Below are positions 1 through 7,645 of a DNA stretch of 53,245 bases, in pieces. The position numbers and the translations under genes were made by a program. Numbering within the stretch: the first letter of the stretch is position 1; the number at the start of each line of letters is the position of its first letter. The notes under the pieces were generated by a model. That model did not search any database and had not been told where the DNA came from. It saw only the letters and a program-made list of their open reading frames with translations. This DNA comes from a virus: positions 1-53,245 of IMG/VR virus record IMGVR_UViG_3300032246_001650. One strand, written 5' to 3'.

Positions 1-17
1 AATCCTGTCCTGACTAC
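1..17 (+). ncRNA. 3' end of a tRNA-like element (copy a, truncated by window)
   Basis: The window opens inside the T loop of an element whose last bases, CCTGT then CCTGACT-A-C, are identical to those of the tRNA-like elements at 142, 25728, 28698 and 28998. Only the T-arm 3' strand, acceptor 3' strand and discriminator A are visible. A small CDS begins 12 nt later. Confidence 0.6.
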
Positions 18-29
18 AAAATTAAAATT

Positions 30-134
30 ATGAAAAGACTTAAAGAACTTTTATTTCGTCCATACAGGTTAGATGAATTATTTATAATATCTGGATGTAT
101 TGGTATTGCGGTATTATGTATGTTAGCGATATAG
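30..134 (+). CDS. Small membrane protein, 34 aa
   Basis: An ATG 12 nt after the tRNA-like element opens a 34-residue ORF with a basic N-terminus (MKRLKELLFRPYR) and one hydrophobic segment over roughly residues 16-33. It stops 7 nt before the next tRNA-like element. No family is recognised. The A-rich leader and its place between two elements support it, but the short length keeps confidence moderate. Confidence 0.5.
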   Translation: MKRLKELLFRPYRLDELFIISGCIGIAVLCMLAI

Positions 135-141
135 TAAAAAT

Positions 142-228
142 AGTCAGGTGGCGGAATGGTAACGCAATGTTTCTAGACGAAGTTCAGCCGGGGGAGGCTG
201 TTGCAGGTTCGAATCCTGTCCTGACTAC
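142..228 (+). ncRNA. tRNA-like element b (Leu-type frame, aberrant anticodon arm)
   Basis: Acceptor AGTCAGG (142-148) pairs with CCTGACT (220-226). The D arm GCG/CGC (151-165), T arm GCAGG-TTCGAAT-CCTGT (203-219) and discriminator A227 are canonical. The centre (167-202) has a strong class-II-like variable hairpin, CAGCC/GGCTG at 185-200, but the anticodon stem pairs poorly (ATGTT/GAAGT with a G-A clash) and C replaces U33. It may be a degenerate tRNA-Leu or a processing signal. The next ATG is at 230, directly after it. Confidence 0.6.
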
Positions 229-229
229 T

Positions 230-907
230 ATGAAAAATAGACAAGCAGCATTATTGCTTATAGCAGTATTTGTATTTGGTTTTGTTTTAAGTTACGCGTT
301 GTGGGCTGAACCTAAACAAACCATTACAACACAGGTAAATACACCTGTTGTGGTTGATACAGTAGTATCAGTTAGAGGTAAAAAAGCATTGTTCATTGGT
401 GACTCGCATACCGCCTTTGCTTATGGTTGGCAAGACCAAGTATGTAAGAAAACAGGTATGACCTATTTAAATACATCAGTTGGAGGTAAACAAACGTATT
501 GGATGCTAGAGACAGCTAGAATGAATATGTCCTCAAATTATGATTATTGTTTTATATATGGAGGCGCTAATGATATGGCCGGCAATAGACCGCCTATAAG
601 GTCGGTTAAGAACATTCAACGTATTGTTGACTTGTGTAACATACATGGTGTTAAAGCCGTTGTAATAACTGGATTCGACCCAATTACATGTGTGAACGTT
701 GCTGGGAGGGATCAATATAAAGGTTATCCACAACGTTATGCTAGGTTTCAGCAAATGTTGATTGATTCAATTACTGGCGCGCAAGTAATTAAAACCCATT
801 GTATTTCAAGGACTGATTGTGGAGATTTTTTATGCCACATGACAGCCTCAGGTCATAGGAAAATGGCTGAGGCAGTGATTTCAGGTTGTAAGTTTAAGAA
901 GATTTAA
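230..907 (+). CDS. Membrane-anchored SGNH/GDSL-type hydrolase
   Basis: 225 aa. Residues 7-25 form an N-terminal membrane anchor or signal. The rest reads as an SGNH fold: block I FIGDSH with nucleophile Ser59, block III GGAND with Asn114, and block V around His203 (CHMTASGH) with Asp199 as possible acid; the D-to-H spacing is one residue longer than the usual DxxH. The family cleaves esters of lipids or polysaccharides, so an envelope or capsule target is plausible, but no substrate can be read. An in-frame extension upstream would run through the tRNA-like element, so I chose the ATG right after it. Confidence 0.7.
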   Translation: MKNRQAALLLIAVFVFGFVLSYALWAEPKQTITTQVNTPVVVDTVVSVRGKKALFIGDSHTAFAYGWQDQVCKKTGMTYLNTSVGGKQTYWMLETARMNMSSNYDYCFIYGGANDMAGNRPPIRSVKNIQRIVDLCNIHGVKAVVITGFDPITCVNVAGRDQYKGYPQRYARFQQMLIDSITGAQVIKTHCISRTDCGDFLCHMTASGHRKMAEAVISGCKFKKI

Positions 908-914
908 GGATGGG

Positions 915-946
915 TTTGGCTTTGTTAAACCTGTTTATTATATTTA
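915..946 (+). promoter_or_regulatory. Phage promoter (TTTGGC/TATTATATTTA)
   Basis: TTTGGC at 915 and TATTATATTTA at 936, exactly 21 nt apart. It is followed by an A-rich leader ending AAAAGTTATG at 967. Confidence 0.7.
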
Positions 947-966
947 TTATATAAGAAATAAAAGTT

Positions 967-1314
967 ATGTTTGTATACAATTTAAGTGAAACGGAGTATT
1001 TGACCTTTAAAACACAACGCGACCATTTTGAATTATATTCAGGTCATGAGGCTGGAGGTGATTTAAAGCGAATAGCTATTTATCGAGGTGGTAAGTGGTT
1101 GTTTGAGAGTTATGACCAACAAAAATTATTTTGGTTTTTGTTTAATATGTTTAAAAAACAATTTGGTAAGGCAATGAAGGCTTATGTTAGGTCTTTAAAT
1201 GAGAAACCTAAAACATATGTTATTGTTTGTGCTAAACGTAGAATTGATATTAAGGTACAGAAATTGAAACGTGATTGGGATAATTGGTTTTATAATTTCT
1301 TTTATAGTAGATAA
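967..1314 (+). CDS. Hypothetical protein, 115 aa
   Basis: Starts at an AAAAGTTATG context behind a good promoter. The product is rich in aromatic and basic residues (FWFLFNMFKKQFGK near the middle; C-terminus WYNFFYSR-like) with no clear membrane segment. Not recognised. It heads a short operon with the 1316, 1462 and 2276 genes. Confidence 0.65.
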   Translation: MFVYNLSETEYLTFKTQRDHFELYSGHEAGGDLKRIAIYRGGKWLFESYDQQKLFWFLFNMFKKQFGKAMKAYVRSLNEKPKTYVIVCAKRRIDIKVQKLKRDWDNWFYNFFYSR

Positions 1315-1315
1315 T

Positions 1316-1465
1316 ATGCCTTGGTACGATAGATATTTTTTCCCAATTTTTTATACGGGAGTAGCAGTTATTATAGGTTTGAGTGTTGGTTCTTATTTTA
1401 AGAAACCTAAACCAAAAAAAGCAAACTTTAAAGTTGAAATTAAATATAAAGATACAATAAAATGA
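1316..1465 (+). CDS. Small single-pass membrane protein, 49 aa
   Basis: Starts 1 nt after the previous stop (MPWYDRYFF). One hydrophobic segment lies at about residues 9-27, followed by a Lys-rich tail. An upstream ATG at 1271 exists but would overlap the preceding gene by 44 nt, so the nearer start is preferred. It overlaps the next gene by an ATGA. Function unknown. Confidence 0.6.
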   Translation: MPWYDRYFFPIFYTGVAVIIGLSVGSYFKKPKPKKANFKVEIKYKDTIK

Positions 1466-2283
1466 AAAAATTAATAATTATGTTAATGATGCTATTTACC
1501 GGAATGGTAAATGCTCAATGTGACTTTAGTAGTGTAAAGTTACAACAATGGAATCAAGGTGTTCAATACAAATGGTATTTGTCTGGATGGGATTATGATT
1601 CATGTAAAGACTATATGTTTATGGTTTATACAGCCAAAACTAAAAAAATTGATACTATTCAAGATATTAAAGGTATTGTTCAAATTAGTTTTAATGAACC
1701 AGGTGAGTATAAACTTTATGTTAAACTATGGGACAAATGTAATAAATGTGATACTGCTTTAGTTAGATGGGTAAATATTGTTGCTTGGGCGCCTAAAGCT
1801 AGCATGTGGGGTAAGAAAGTAACTTGTGATTCGGCTGTATTTGAATTGACTGCTATGAATTTAAAAGATACTTGTTGGAGTTATTATTATTATATTTATA
1901 ATGGACCTGAACTAGATAGTATAACTGATGGTAATTTTGATACTTTAACTGATTATCAGTTGTATATGTACTATGGTTTCTATGATTCAGACTTACAATT
2001 AAATGAGGAAACAAGAGTGTTAAGATATAAGTTTCCTAAAAATGGTAAATACTTAGTTATTGGACAATACTATAATAAATGTTTAAATCAAGATACAGTA
2101 TTCTTCCAACGATATAATATTAAATGTAATACTAACGCCGTAACACCGTTTATTAAATCAGAACCTAAATTAGTTGGTGTATATGACATTATGGGAAGAC
2201 CAGTCGCTTATATACGTAAAAATGAAGTATTGATTTATATTTACAATGATGGTACTACTCGTAAAATGATTATCAATGAATGA
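1462..2283 (+). CDS. Secreted protein with a T9SS-tail-like C-terminus
   Basis: 273 aa with a clear signal peptide (about residues 1-18, ending VNAQ), so it is exported. The mature part is rich in Cys, Trp and Tyr and reads as beta-sandwich or PKD-like repeats (INGSF-type strands, DTVFFQRYNIKC). The last 35 residues (GVYDIMGRPV, then YIYNDGTTRKMIINE) resemble the C-terminal sorting domain of Bacteroidota T9SS cargo. Surface display during infection is an inference. No enzyme motif seen. Confidence 0.65.
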   Translation: MKKLIIMLMMLFTGMVNAQCDFSSVKLQQWNQGVQYKWYLSGWDYDSCKDYMFMVYTAKTKKIDTIQDIKGIVQISFNEPGEYKLYVKLWDKCNKCDTALVRWVNIVAWAPKASMWGKKVTCDSAVFELTAMNLKDTCWSYYYYIYNGPELDSITDGNFDTLTDYQLYMYYGFYDSDLQLNEETRVLRYKFPKNGKYLVIGQYYNKCLNQDTVFFQRYNIKCNTNAVTPFIKSEPKLVGVYDIMGRPVAYIRKNEVLIYIYNDGTTRKMIINE

Positions 2284-2479
2284 TTTAGATAATGTAGATT
2301 TATTCTCTTTTATAGATGATTCAGTAAAAGAATTTTATGGAATTAATGAAGAGGAATATGTGTTTATTTTAGATAATGCTACAGATGAGGAAATTGATAT
2401 TTTATGTGAGTGTATTATAAGTGAAGAAGATATTAAAGATCAAGGTTTTCAAATAGTAAAAAAGTATATTAAAAAATGA
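2276..2479 (+). CDS. Small acidic hypothetical protein, 67 aa
   Basis: Overlaps the previous gene by 8 nt and the ThyA fragment by an ATGA-type junction, so it is probably translationally coupled. It is strongly acidic (EEEYVFILDNATDEEIDILCE) and probably helical. Acidic small phage proteins are often inhibitors or DNA mimics, but nothing specific supports that here. Confidence 0.6.
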   Translation: MNDLDNVDLFSFIDDSVKEFYGINEEEYVFILDNATDEEIDILCECIISEEDIKDQGFQIVKKYIKK

Positions 2480-2589
2480 ATCATTTAGATAAAGAATATC
2501 AACAATTACTTCAAGACATTATTGAGTTTGGAGTAGATAAAAATGATCGAACAGGGACTGGTACTAAGATTTCTTTTATTAACCACTAA
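2476..2589 (+). pseudogene. thyA: Orphan N-terminal fragment of thymidylate synthase
   Basis: 37 codons matching the start of ThyA: EYQQLLQDIIEFGVDKND followed by the phosphate-binding RTGTG motif, then a stop right after KISFINH. The intact ThyA at 3269 begins with a homologous but diverged stretch (YNNLLKDILENGIKKQTRNG). The fragment therefore looks like the original 5' end of thyA, cut off by insertion of the endonuclease gene between them. It keeps the canonical motif that the downstream gene has lost. Confidence 0.75.
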
Positions 2590-2618
2590 AAAAACAAGTC
2601 CTGTGTATATTTATAATC

Positions 2619-3290
2619 ATGATAGGAATATATAAAATCACAAATCCTGAAGGTAAAATATATATAGGACAATCTATTGATATAGATAGACGCTTTAAAG
2701 AATATAAACGATTACAAAAAAGAAGTGCTGGAAGAAAAATAATGAGTTCTCTTAAAAAATTTGGTTCTGAAAAACATACTTTTGAAATTATTGAAGAATG
2801 TCTAATAACACAATTACATGAAAGAGAATATTATTGGAAAAAATACTATGCATCAGTAGAAAATGGTTTAAATTGTGATTATTTTGATAATAGTGGAGGA
2901 CCTAGAAGTGAAGAAACAAAACGTAAAATTTCTGAAGGAGCTAAAGGTAAAAAACGGTCTGAAGAAACAAAACAAAAACTTAAAAAACCTAAAACAGAAG
3001 AACATAAACAAAATATAAGTAAATCAAAACAAAATATATCTGAAGAAACAAAACGTAAAATTTCTGAGGGTAAAAAAGGAAAAACACCTAATAGGGATTA
3101 TAAAAAATGGGCTAAAACAAGAACAAATCCTATTCTTCAATATGATTTAGATGGAAATTTTATTAGAGAATGGGAAGGAACAAAAGCTGCAGCTTTATAT
3201 TTAGGTTGTGATCCTACTACTATAACAGCAAATTTAAGAGGAATAACAAAAAAAGGATACGGTTTTATATGGAAAAGAAAAATAATTTAG
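2619..3290 (+). CDS. GIY-YIG homing endonuclease with NUMOD repeats
   Basis: 223 aa. The N-terminal GIY-YIG nuclease has GIY at residues 3-5, YIG at 15-17, and Arg24/Arg25 following. The middle holds repeated NUMOD3-type DNA-binding units (SEETKRKISEG, twice, with KQNISKSK). The C-terminus resembles NUMOD1 (PILQYDLDGNFIREWEGTKA). Such enzymes cut a specific site in an allele lacking them and spread by repair. It sits inside the 5' part of thyA and overlaps the intact thyA start by 22 nt. A weak TGTATATTTAT box lies just before its ATG. Confidence 0.9.
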   Translation: MIGIYKITNPEGKIYIGQSIDIDRRFKEYKRLQKRSAGRKIMSSLKKFGSEKHTFEIIEECLITQLHEREYYWKKYYASVENGLNCDYFDNSGGPRSEETKRKISEGAKGKKRSEETKQKLKKPKTEEHKQNISKSKQNISEETKRKISEGKKGKTPNRDYKKWAKTRTNPILQYDLDGNFIREWEGTKAAALYLGCDPTTITANLRGITKKGYGFIWKRKII

Positions 3291-4633
3291 ATCCACAATA
3301 TAATAATTTATTGAAGGATATTTTAGAAAATGGAATTAAAAAACAAACCAGAAATGGAGAAGTAATTTCAGTATTTGGAAGACAAATTCGACATAGTATG
3401 TCAGATGGGTTCCCTCTTTTAACAGGGAAAAAGATGTTTTTTAAAGGTATTATAACTGAATTATTATGGTTCTTGAAAGGTGAAACAAATATCAAATATT
3501 TAGTTGATAATGATTGTCATATTTGGGATGGTGATGCTTATAAGAACTATATGCAACAATACAATGTGGTAGATGCTGAGGAATATTCTAAAGGATATGA
3601 GGACCAATGTTGGGGATACCCTGTATTAGACCACGTTAAACCAACAACTGCTTCATATAAGCGAGGTCAAATAAATGCTTATTTAGAAGGTAAAGCTGAT
3701 AAACCTTTTTTTTATTTAACACAAGAAGAATTTATCAACAAAATTAAAACAGATGATAAGTTTGCTAAAAAGTGGGGTGAGTTAGGTCCTATCTATGGTA
3801 AGCAGTGGAGAAGTTGGGAGACTTTTACTTATGATGATTATGCAAATAGACCTAAATGGGTGAAGGATGATCCAATAGACCAAATTCAAAACCTAATCAA
3901 CGACCTTAAAACAAATCCAGACTCAAGACGATTGATGGTTAGTGCTTGGAATGTAGGTGAATTAGACCAAATGGTTCTCCCACCTTGTCATTATGGATTT
4001 CAAGTTTATACAAGAGAGTTGAGTTTGGATGAGAGAAATGAATTATTAAATAAAGTATTAAACCGCAACCATAAAAGAGAAAATTGTTTTAGTGATGAAG
4101 AATTTGAAAGGGAAACATTAAAAGATTGTAACACATTCAATATCCCAACACGAGCAATCTCTTTAATGTGGAATCAACGTTCAGTAGATACATTCTTAGG
4201 TTTACCATTCAACATTGCTTCTTATGGTTTATTACTTGAAATCATTGCTAAGGAAGTTAACATGGTTCCTGATCAGTTGATTGGTAATCTAGGTGATGTT
4301 CATCTGTATTCAAACCATATTGAACAAGCTAAAGAACAAATTGGTAGAGAATTAACAATCGATGAGAGAATGGATTGGTGGTTTGAAAATAAAAAACCAA
4401 ATAGAGATATTTGTGATCATGTTGACGAGCAATCACCTTACGGTAAAGGAGTTTATTTTGATTCTGTAGGAGTACCTAAAACAACAAGAGAACCATTCCC
4501 ATTACCTAAATTAATTATTAATTCCAATAATGAAATGAGAATAGGTGGAGGAATTTTTACTTATGTAAATACCGACTTTACTTTAGAAAATTATCAAGCA
4601 CATCCAGCAATTAAAGCCCCTTTATCTAACTAA
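3269..4633 (+). CDS. thyA: Thymidylate synthase (ThyA type), enlarged
   Basis: 454 aa against about 264 for E. coli ThyA; it methylates dUMP to dTMP with methylene-tetrahydrofolate. Visible motifs: YGKQWRSW (about 166-173), RR of SRRLMVSAWN (200-201), catalytic Cys240 in LPPCHYGF, and NQRSVDTFLGLPFNIASY. Extra length comes from insertions near 120-160, after Cys240 (KVLNRNHKRENC region) and near the C-terminus. The N-terminal phosphate-binding RTGTGT is replaced by KQTRNGEV. The start lies within the endonuclease gene and gives the homologous N-terminus, suggesting coupled translation. Confidence 0.93.
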   Translation: MEKKNNLDPQYNNLLKDILENGIKKQTRNGEVISVFGRQIRHSMSDGFPLLTGKKMFFKGIITELLWFLKGETNIKYLVDNDCHIWDGDAYKNYMQQYNVVDAEEYSKGYEDQCWGYPVLDHVKPTTASYKRGQINAYLEGKADKPFFYLTQEEFINKIKTDDKFAKKWGELGPIYGKQWRSWETFTYDDYANRPKWVKDDPIDQIQNLINDLKTNPDSRRLMVSAWNVGELDQMVLPPCHYGFQVYTRELSLDERNELLNKVLNRNHKRENCFSDEEFERETLKDCNTFNIPTRAISLMWNQRSVDTFLGLPFNIASYGLLLEIIAKEVNMVPDQLIGNLGDVHLYSNHIEQAKEQIGRELTIDERMDWWFENKKPNRDICDHVDEQSPYGKGVYFDSVGVPKTTREPFPLPKLIINSNNEMRIGGGIFTYVNTDFTLENYQAHPAIKAPLSN

Positions 4634-4635
4634 TT

Positions 4636-4869
4636 ATGAATTATACTAATGTTGCTACGATTGAAGAGTATAGTAGACCAATTGCTGCCTCATGTGATTG
4701 GGATGCGTTACTTGATTTGATAGATGATTATTTTGGTCCTGAAAGTAAACGATTAGGATGGTATGTTAATAATGCTAAGTACCCTGATGCTTATGTTGGT
4801 TACTTTGAGTATAGAGATAGTTATGGTGATGTTGTTGAAGTAAAAGTTTACGAGGTAGATTTTAAATAG
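4636..4869 (+). CDS. Hypothetical protein, 77 aa
   Basis: Starts 2 nt after thyA. Acidic and Tyr-rich (LLDLIDDYFGPESKRLGWYVNN; EYRDSYGDVVEVKVYEV). Compact alpha/beta appearance, no known domain. Probably co-transcribed with thyA. Confidence 0.6.
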   Translation: MNYTNVATIEEYSRPIAASCDWDALLDLIDDYFGPESKRLGWYVNNAKYPDAYVGYFEYRDSYGDVVEVKVYEVDFK

Positions 4870-4870
4870 G

Positions 4871-4902
4871 TTTGGCCCTCTAAATTCAAGATGTTATATT
4901 TA
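4871..4902 (+). promoter_or_regulatory. Phage promoter, leaderless configuration
   Basis: TTTGGC at 4871 and TGTTATATTTA at 4892. The next ATG (4907) is only 5 nt past the -7 box, so the transcript probably starts at or very near the start codon. Confidence 0.75.
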
Positions 4903-4906
4903 CGTT

Positions 4907-5125
4907 ATGGAAAAAGGTAATAAAAGTTCTGTTAGTCTAAGTTTAGGTACTATTGTATTTTTGATTTTTTTAACACTTAAATTATCCGGACTTGGGGTTG
5001 TTGCTACTTGGTCTTGGTGGTGGGTTACATCTCCTTTATGGATTGGTTTTGCTATTACTTTATTTATTATTGGATTAGCAAGTTTTATTTTAATGATGAG
5101 AGATATTTTTAATTTATTTAAATAA
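4907..5125 (+). CDS. Two-pass membrane protein, 72 aa
   Basis: Two hydrophobic segments (about 12-32 and 42-64) separated by WSWWWVTSPLW. Not recognised. It shares its last base with the start of the next gene, so the pair is probably coupled. Confidence 0.6.
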   Translation: MEKGNKSSVSLSLGTIVFLIFLTLKLSGLGVVATWSWWWVTSPLWIGFAITLFIIGLASFILMMRDIFNLFK

Positions 5126-5358
5126 TGACTAAAGTACCTGATTTAGATTTACATGGTGTTAAGCATGAGGATGCTATGATGATAGTAGAAGAATGGTCTG
5201 TGTTATGGGATTATCGAGTACCAGCATTTACTGGAAAAATCATTACAGGTAATAGTCAAAGAATGAGAGTATTAGCTGAGATGGCTTTACGTAAAAATAA
5301 ATTTGATTACAGATTACTAAATGAGAATGTAATTATTGTAGTAGGTAAATATAAATAA
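5125..5358 (+). CDS. Smr-domain-like protein
   Basis: 77 aa. LDLHGVKHEDA near the N-terminus matches the LDLHG signature of Smr domains, and KIITGNSQRMR matches their second block (usually TGxG). Smr domains bind or cut nucleic acids (MutS2 C-terminus, plant and human homologues). Length is close to a single domain. Assignment rests on these two motifs; the exact role in the phage is unknown. Confidence 0.65.
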   Translation: MTKVPDLDLHGVKHEDAMMIVEEWSVLWDYRVPAFTGKIITGNSQRMRVLAEMALRKNKFDYRLLNENVIIVVGKYK

Positions 5359-5361
5359 GTT

Positions 5362-5661
5362 ATGGCTAAAAGATTATCCAGAGAACAAAAAAAAGAAAAA
5401 GCAGTTGTTGATCTAATCAACCAAATGTTTATTATTGCCGGCCACGATGTTACCTATGATGATATTTTAGGTAAAGAAAAATGGTTTCAGGAATACTCAA
5501 TGACGGTTCAGCAAGCAGAAGAATTTAAAAAATGGGGTAAAAAATACCTTATGAAGGAACTTAGAATGTACGCTAAGGCAGCAGAAAGAGAAATGATGTG
5601 GTTTAATTTACAATATGGTTTAACTTATTCAAATTGGGAGGAATATGGAAAAGAAATATAA
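5362..5661 (+). CDS. Hypothetical protein, 99 aa
   Basis: AAGTTATG-type start. Charged, mostly helical, with Trp/Met-rich C-terminus (MMWFNLQYGLTYSNWEEYGKEI). It resembles small phage proteins adjacent to nucleotide-metabolism genes, but I cannot name it. Overlaps the next gene by 17 nt. Confidence 0.6.
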   Translation: MAKRLSREQKKEKAVVDLINQMFIIAGHDVTYDDILGKEKWFQEYSMTVQQAEEFKKWGKKYLMKELRMYAKAAEREMMWFNLQYGLTYSNWEEYGKEI

Positions 5662-6211
5662 CAATTGGTATTGGAAACTATACAGATGGTTCAAATGGGA
5701 TGCTAAACATTTCCATAGAGATATAGCTCAAGGATTTAGAAATCTTTGGAAATGGTTCCCTATTATTTGGAAAGATAGAGACTGGGATGATCATTTTATT
5801 TTTGAAGCATTAAAATTCAAACTTAAAAACACTGCTGATTACTTTCAAAAACATCAACGTTTTGTAGGTTGGGAGGATGAGGTTAAATATATTAGAATTT
5901 GTGAAAAACTAATTAAACGAATCCAAGATGATTATTACCAAATGGAATATCTTGATGAAAAGTATTTAATCGAAAAAATGAGAATTGGAGAGGATGGTAT
6001 ACTTAAATTTGATACAATTAAAGATAACTTAGAGGAATACATTAATCAACATCCAAAAACAAAAGAAAAAGTATTATCATCTGAGAAATATAAAACATAC
6101 TTACATACAAATAATGGAATTGCTTTAGCTATAGGAATTGAGCGTCATTTAAAAGCCCGTAAGTTGTTATTTAAAATTATGGAAGAGAAAATTGAGTCGT
6201 GGTGGGACTAG
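5645..6211 (+). CDS. Hypothetical protein, 188 aa
   Basis: The N-terminal 50 residues are extremely rich in Trp, Phe and Lys/Arg (NNWYWKLYRWFKWDAKHFHRD), suggesting an amphipathic membrane- or nucleic-acid-binding surface. The rest is charged and helical. No family recognised. Last gene before the NAD operon promoter. Confidence 0.6.
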   Translation: MEKKYNNWYWKLYRWFKWDAKHFHRDIAQGFRNLWKWFPIIWKDRDWDDHFIFEALKFKLKNTADYFQKHQRFVGWEDEVKYIRICEKLIKRIQDDYYQMEYLDEKYLIEKMRIGEDGILKFDTIKDNLEEYINQHPKTKEKVLSSEKYKTYLHTNNGIALAIGIERHLKARKLLFKIMEEKIESWWD

Positions 6212-6243
6212 TTTGGCTCATTAAAAAATTATTATTATATTAA
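6212..6243 (+). promoter_or_regulatory. Phage promoter
   Basis: TTTGGC at 6212 and TATTATATTAA from 6233. Leader AATATAAATAAATAAGTT leads to the PRPP-synthetase-like gene. Confidence 0.7.
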
Positions 6244-6259
6244 TATAAATAAATAAGTT

Positions 6260-7114
6260 ATGTTACATTTAAATTTAGTAAACCAAGAAAAATCAGACAT
6301 CAAATACAAAATCAGTAAGTTTCCTGATGGGCAACAATCAGTTGATTTAGTGAGAGGTACAGTAAATGTTATAAATTATATTAGAATTGAAACCAGATTA
6401 AATTCATTTTCTGATTTAGAAATTTTAATTTGTGCTACTAAAGCACTTAGGAATATGACAACTAAACCAATTTCACTTTATGTTCCTTATTTCTTGGGTT
6501 CACGTTCAGATAGAAAGTTTGTTGAAGGTGGAGTTAATTATTTAAAAGAGGTAATTTGTCCTATTATTAATTCATTAGATTTTGCAACTGTTGAAGTATT
6601 AGATCCTCATTCAGATGTATTAGAGGCATGTCTAAACAATTACGTTAAACATTCAAACTTTTATTTAGTTAAACAAGCTTTAACCCAAATTGATAATAAA
6701 GATGGAGCTAGAGATAGAGTATGTTTAGTAAGTCCTGATGCGGGAGCATACAAGAAAATATTTGATGTGGCCCAAAAATTTAACATTAACAATGTTGCTA
6801 CAGCTACTAAAGTTAGAGATTTAAAAACAGGACAAATTTTACATACTGAAGTTCCTAATCTACCAGTTAGTACAACTGATGAAGAATTAAAGTATGTTAT
6901 CATAGATGATATCTGTGATGGTGGTAGAACATTTGTTGAATTAGCTAAAGCAATTCAAAATCAAAGACCAAATGCTAAACTTTATTTAGTTGTTACTCAT
7001 GGTATTTTTAGTGCTGGATTTGATGAACTAAGTAAATGGTTTGAAGGTATTTATACCACTGACTCATATAAAGATATTGATAACGAATTAGTAAAACAAG
7101 TAAGCGTATTTTAA
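6260..7114 (+). CDS. prs: PRPP-synthetase-like phosphoribosyl enzyme (Prs or Adps)
   Basis: 284 aa, slightly short for bacterial Prs (about 315). Family features: KFPDGQ near residue 20, the YFLGSRSDRKF flexible-loop region, LDPHSD, and the PRPP-binding loop VIIDDICDGGRTF (about 213-225). Prs transfers pyrophosphate from ATP to ribose-5-phosphate. In the phage NARP1 pathway a Prs homologue (Adps) instead pyrophosphorylates ADP-ribose. It is the first gene of a three-gene set with a deoxyribosyltransferase-like and a NAMPT-like gene, so either activity feeds NAD+ synthesis. The two cannot be separated by eye. Confidence 0.88.
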   Translation: MLHLNLVNQEKSDIKYKISKFPDGQQSVDLVRGTVNVINYIRIETRLNSFSDLEILICATKALRNMTTKPISLYVPYFLGSRSDRKFVEGGVNYLKEVICPIINSLDFATVEVLDPHSDVLEACLNNYVKHSNFYLVKQALTQIDNKDGARDRVCLVSPDAGAYKKIFDVAQKFNINNVATATKVRDLKTGQILHTEVPNLPVSTTDEELKYVIIDDICDGGRTFVELAKAIQNQRPNAKLYLVVTHGIFSAGFDELSKWFEGIYTTDSYKDIDNELVKQVSVF

Positions 7115-7115
7115 C

Positions 7116-7589
7116 ATGAATATAATTAAACCAGACTCAGGATATGATGCTATTTATACTGATACAAAAGTATTTTTAGCCGGATCAATTGAAATGGGGG
7201 TTGCTGAGGATTGGCAATCAGTAGTACCTAAACATTTTGAAGACAAAGCAAACTTAGTATTTTATAATCCTCGTAGAGATGATTGGGATTCATCTTGGGA
7301 ACAAAAAGAATCAAACCCACAATTCAATCATCAAGTTAATTGGGAGTTAGATAAATTAGGCAAATCAAATTATATTTTTATGTATTTCTCTCCAGAAACT
7401 AAAAGCCCAATTAGTTTATTGGAATTAGGACTATTTTTACGTAAAAATAATATGATAGTTTGCTGTCCTGAAGGATTTTGGAGAAAAGGAAATGTAGACA
7501 TTGTATGTACTAGAGCAGGGGTACGTGTTTCTAATACATTAGAAGAAGCAATAGGTAGACTTAGAACATTTTTAAGAAATGTAGAATAA
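7116..7589 (+). CDS. Nucleoside 2-deoxyribosyltransferase-like protein
   Basis: 157 aa, 1 nt after the Prs-like stop. VFLAGSIEMGVAEDWQ near the N-terminus and ELGLFLRKNNMIVCCPEGFWRKGNVDIVC fit the Nuc_deoxyri_tr2 group of N-glycoside-handling Rossmann-like enzymes; Glu in LLELGLF is a candidate catalytic residue. The family exchanges or hydrolyses bases on (deoxy)ribosides. In this operon it may recycle nicotinamide or a nucleoside, which is inference. Confidence 0.75.
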   Translation: MNIIKPDSGYDAIYTDTKVFLAGSIEMGVAEDWQSVVPKHFEDKANLVFYNPRRDDWDSSWEQKESNPQFNHQVNWELDKLGKSNYIFMYFSPETKSPISLLELGLFLRKNNMIVCCPEGFWRKGNVDIVCTRAGVRVSNTLEEAIGRLRTFLRNVE

Positions 7590-7592
7590 AAA

Positions 7593-7624
7593 TTTAATTT
7601 TTTAAAAAATTATTCGTATATTAA
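7593..7624 (+). promoter_or_regulatory. Weak promoter-like site
   Basis: TCGTATATTAA at 7614 resembles the -7 box used at 16250; the -33 position reads TTTAAT rather than TTTGGC. It could allow internal transcription of the NAMPT-like gene. Confidence 0.35.
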
Positions 7625-7645
7625 GGTTATAAAAAAAATAGAAAT

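Noticed and set aside
142-228. Amber-suppressor tRNA (CTA at 173-175) in element b
   Set aside because: With CTA in the anticodon position the stem AATGT/CGAAG has only one pair, so the reading is not supported.
95-229. In-frame upstream extension of the SGNH hydrolase gene
   Set aside because: It reads straight through tRNA-like element b; the signal-like N-terminus begins at the ATG at 230.
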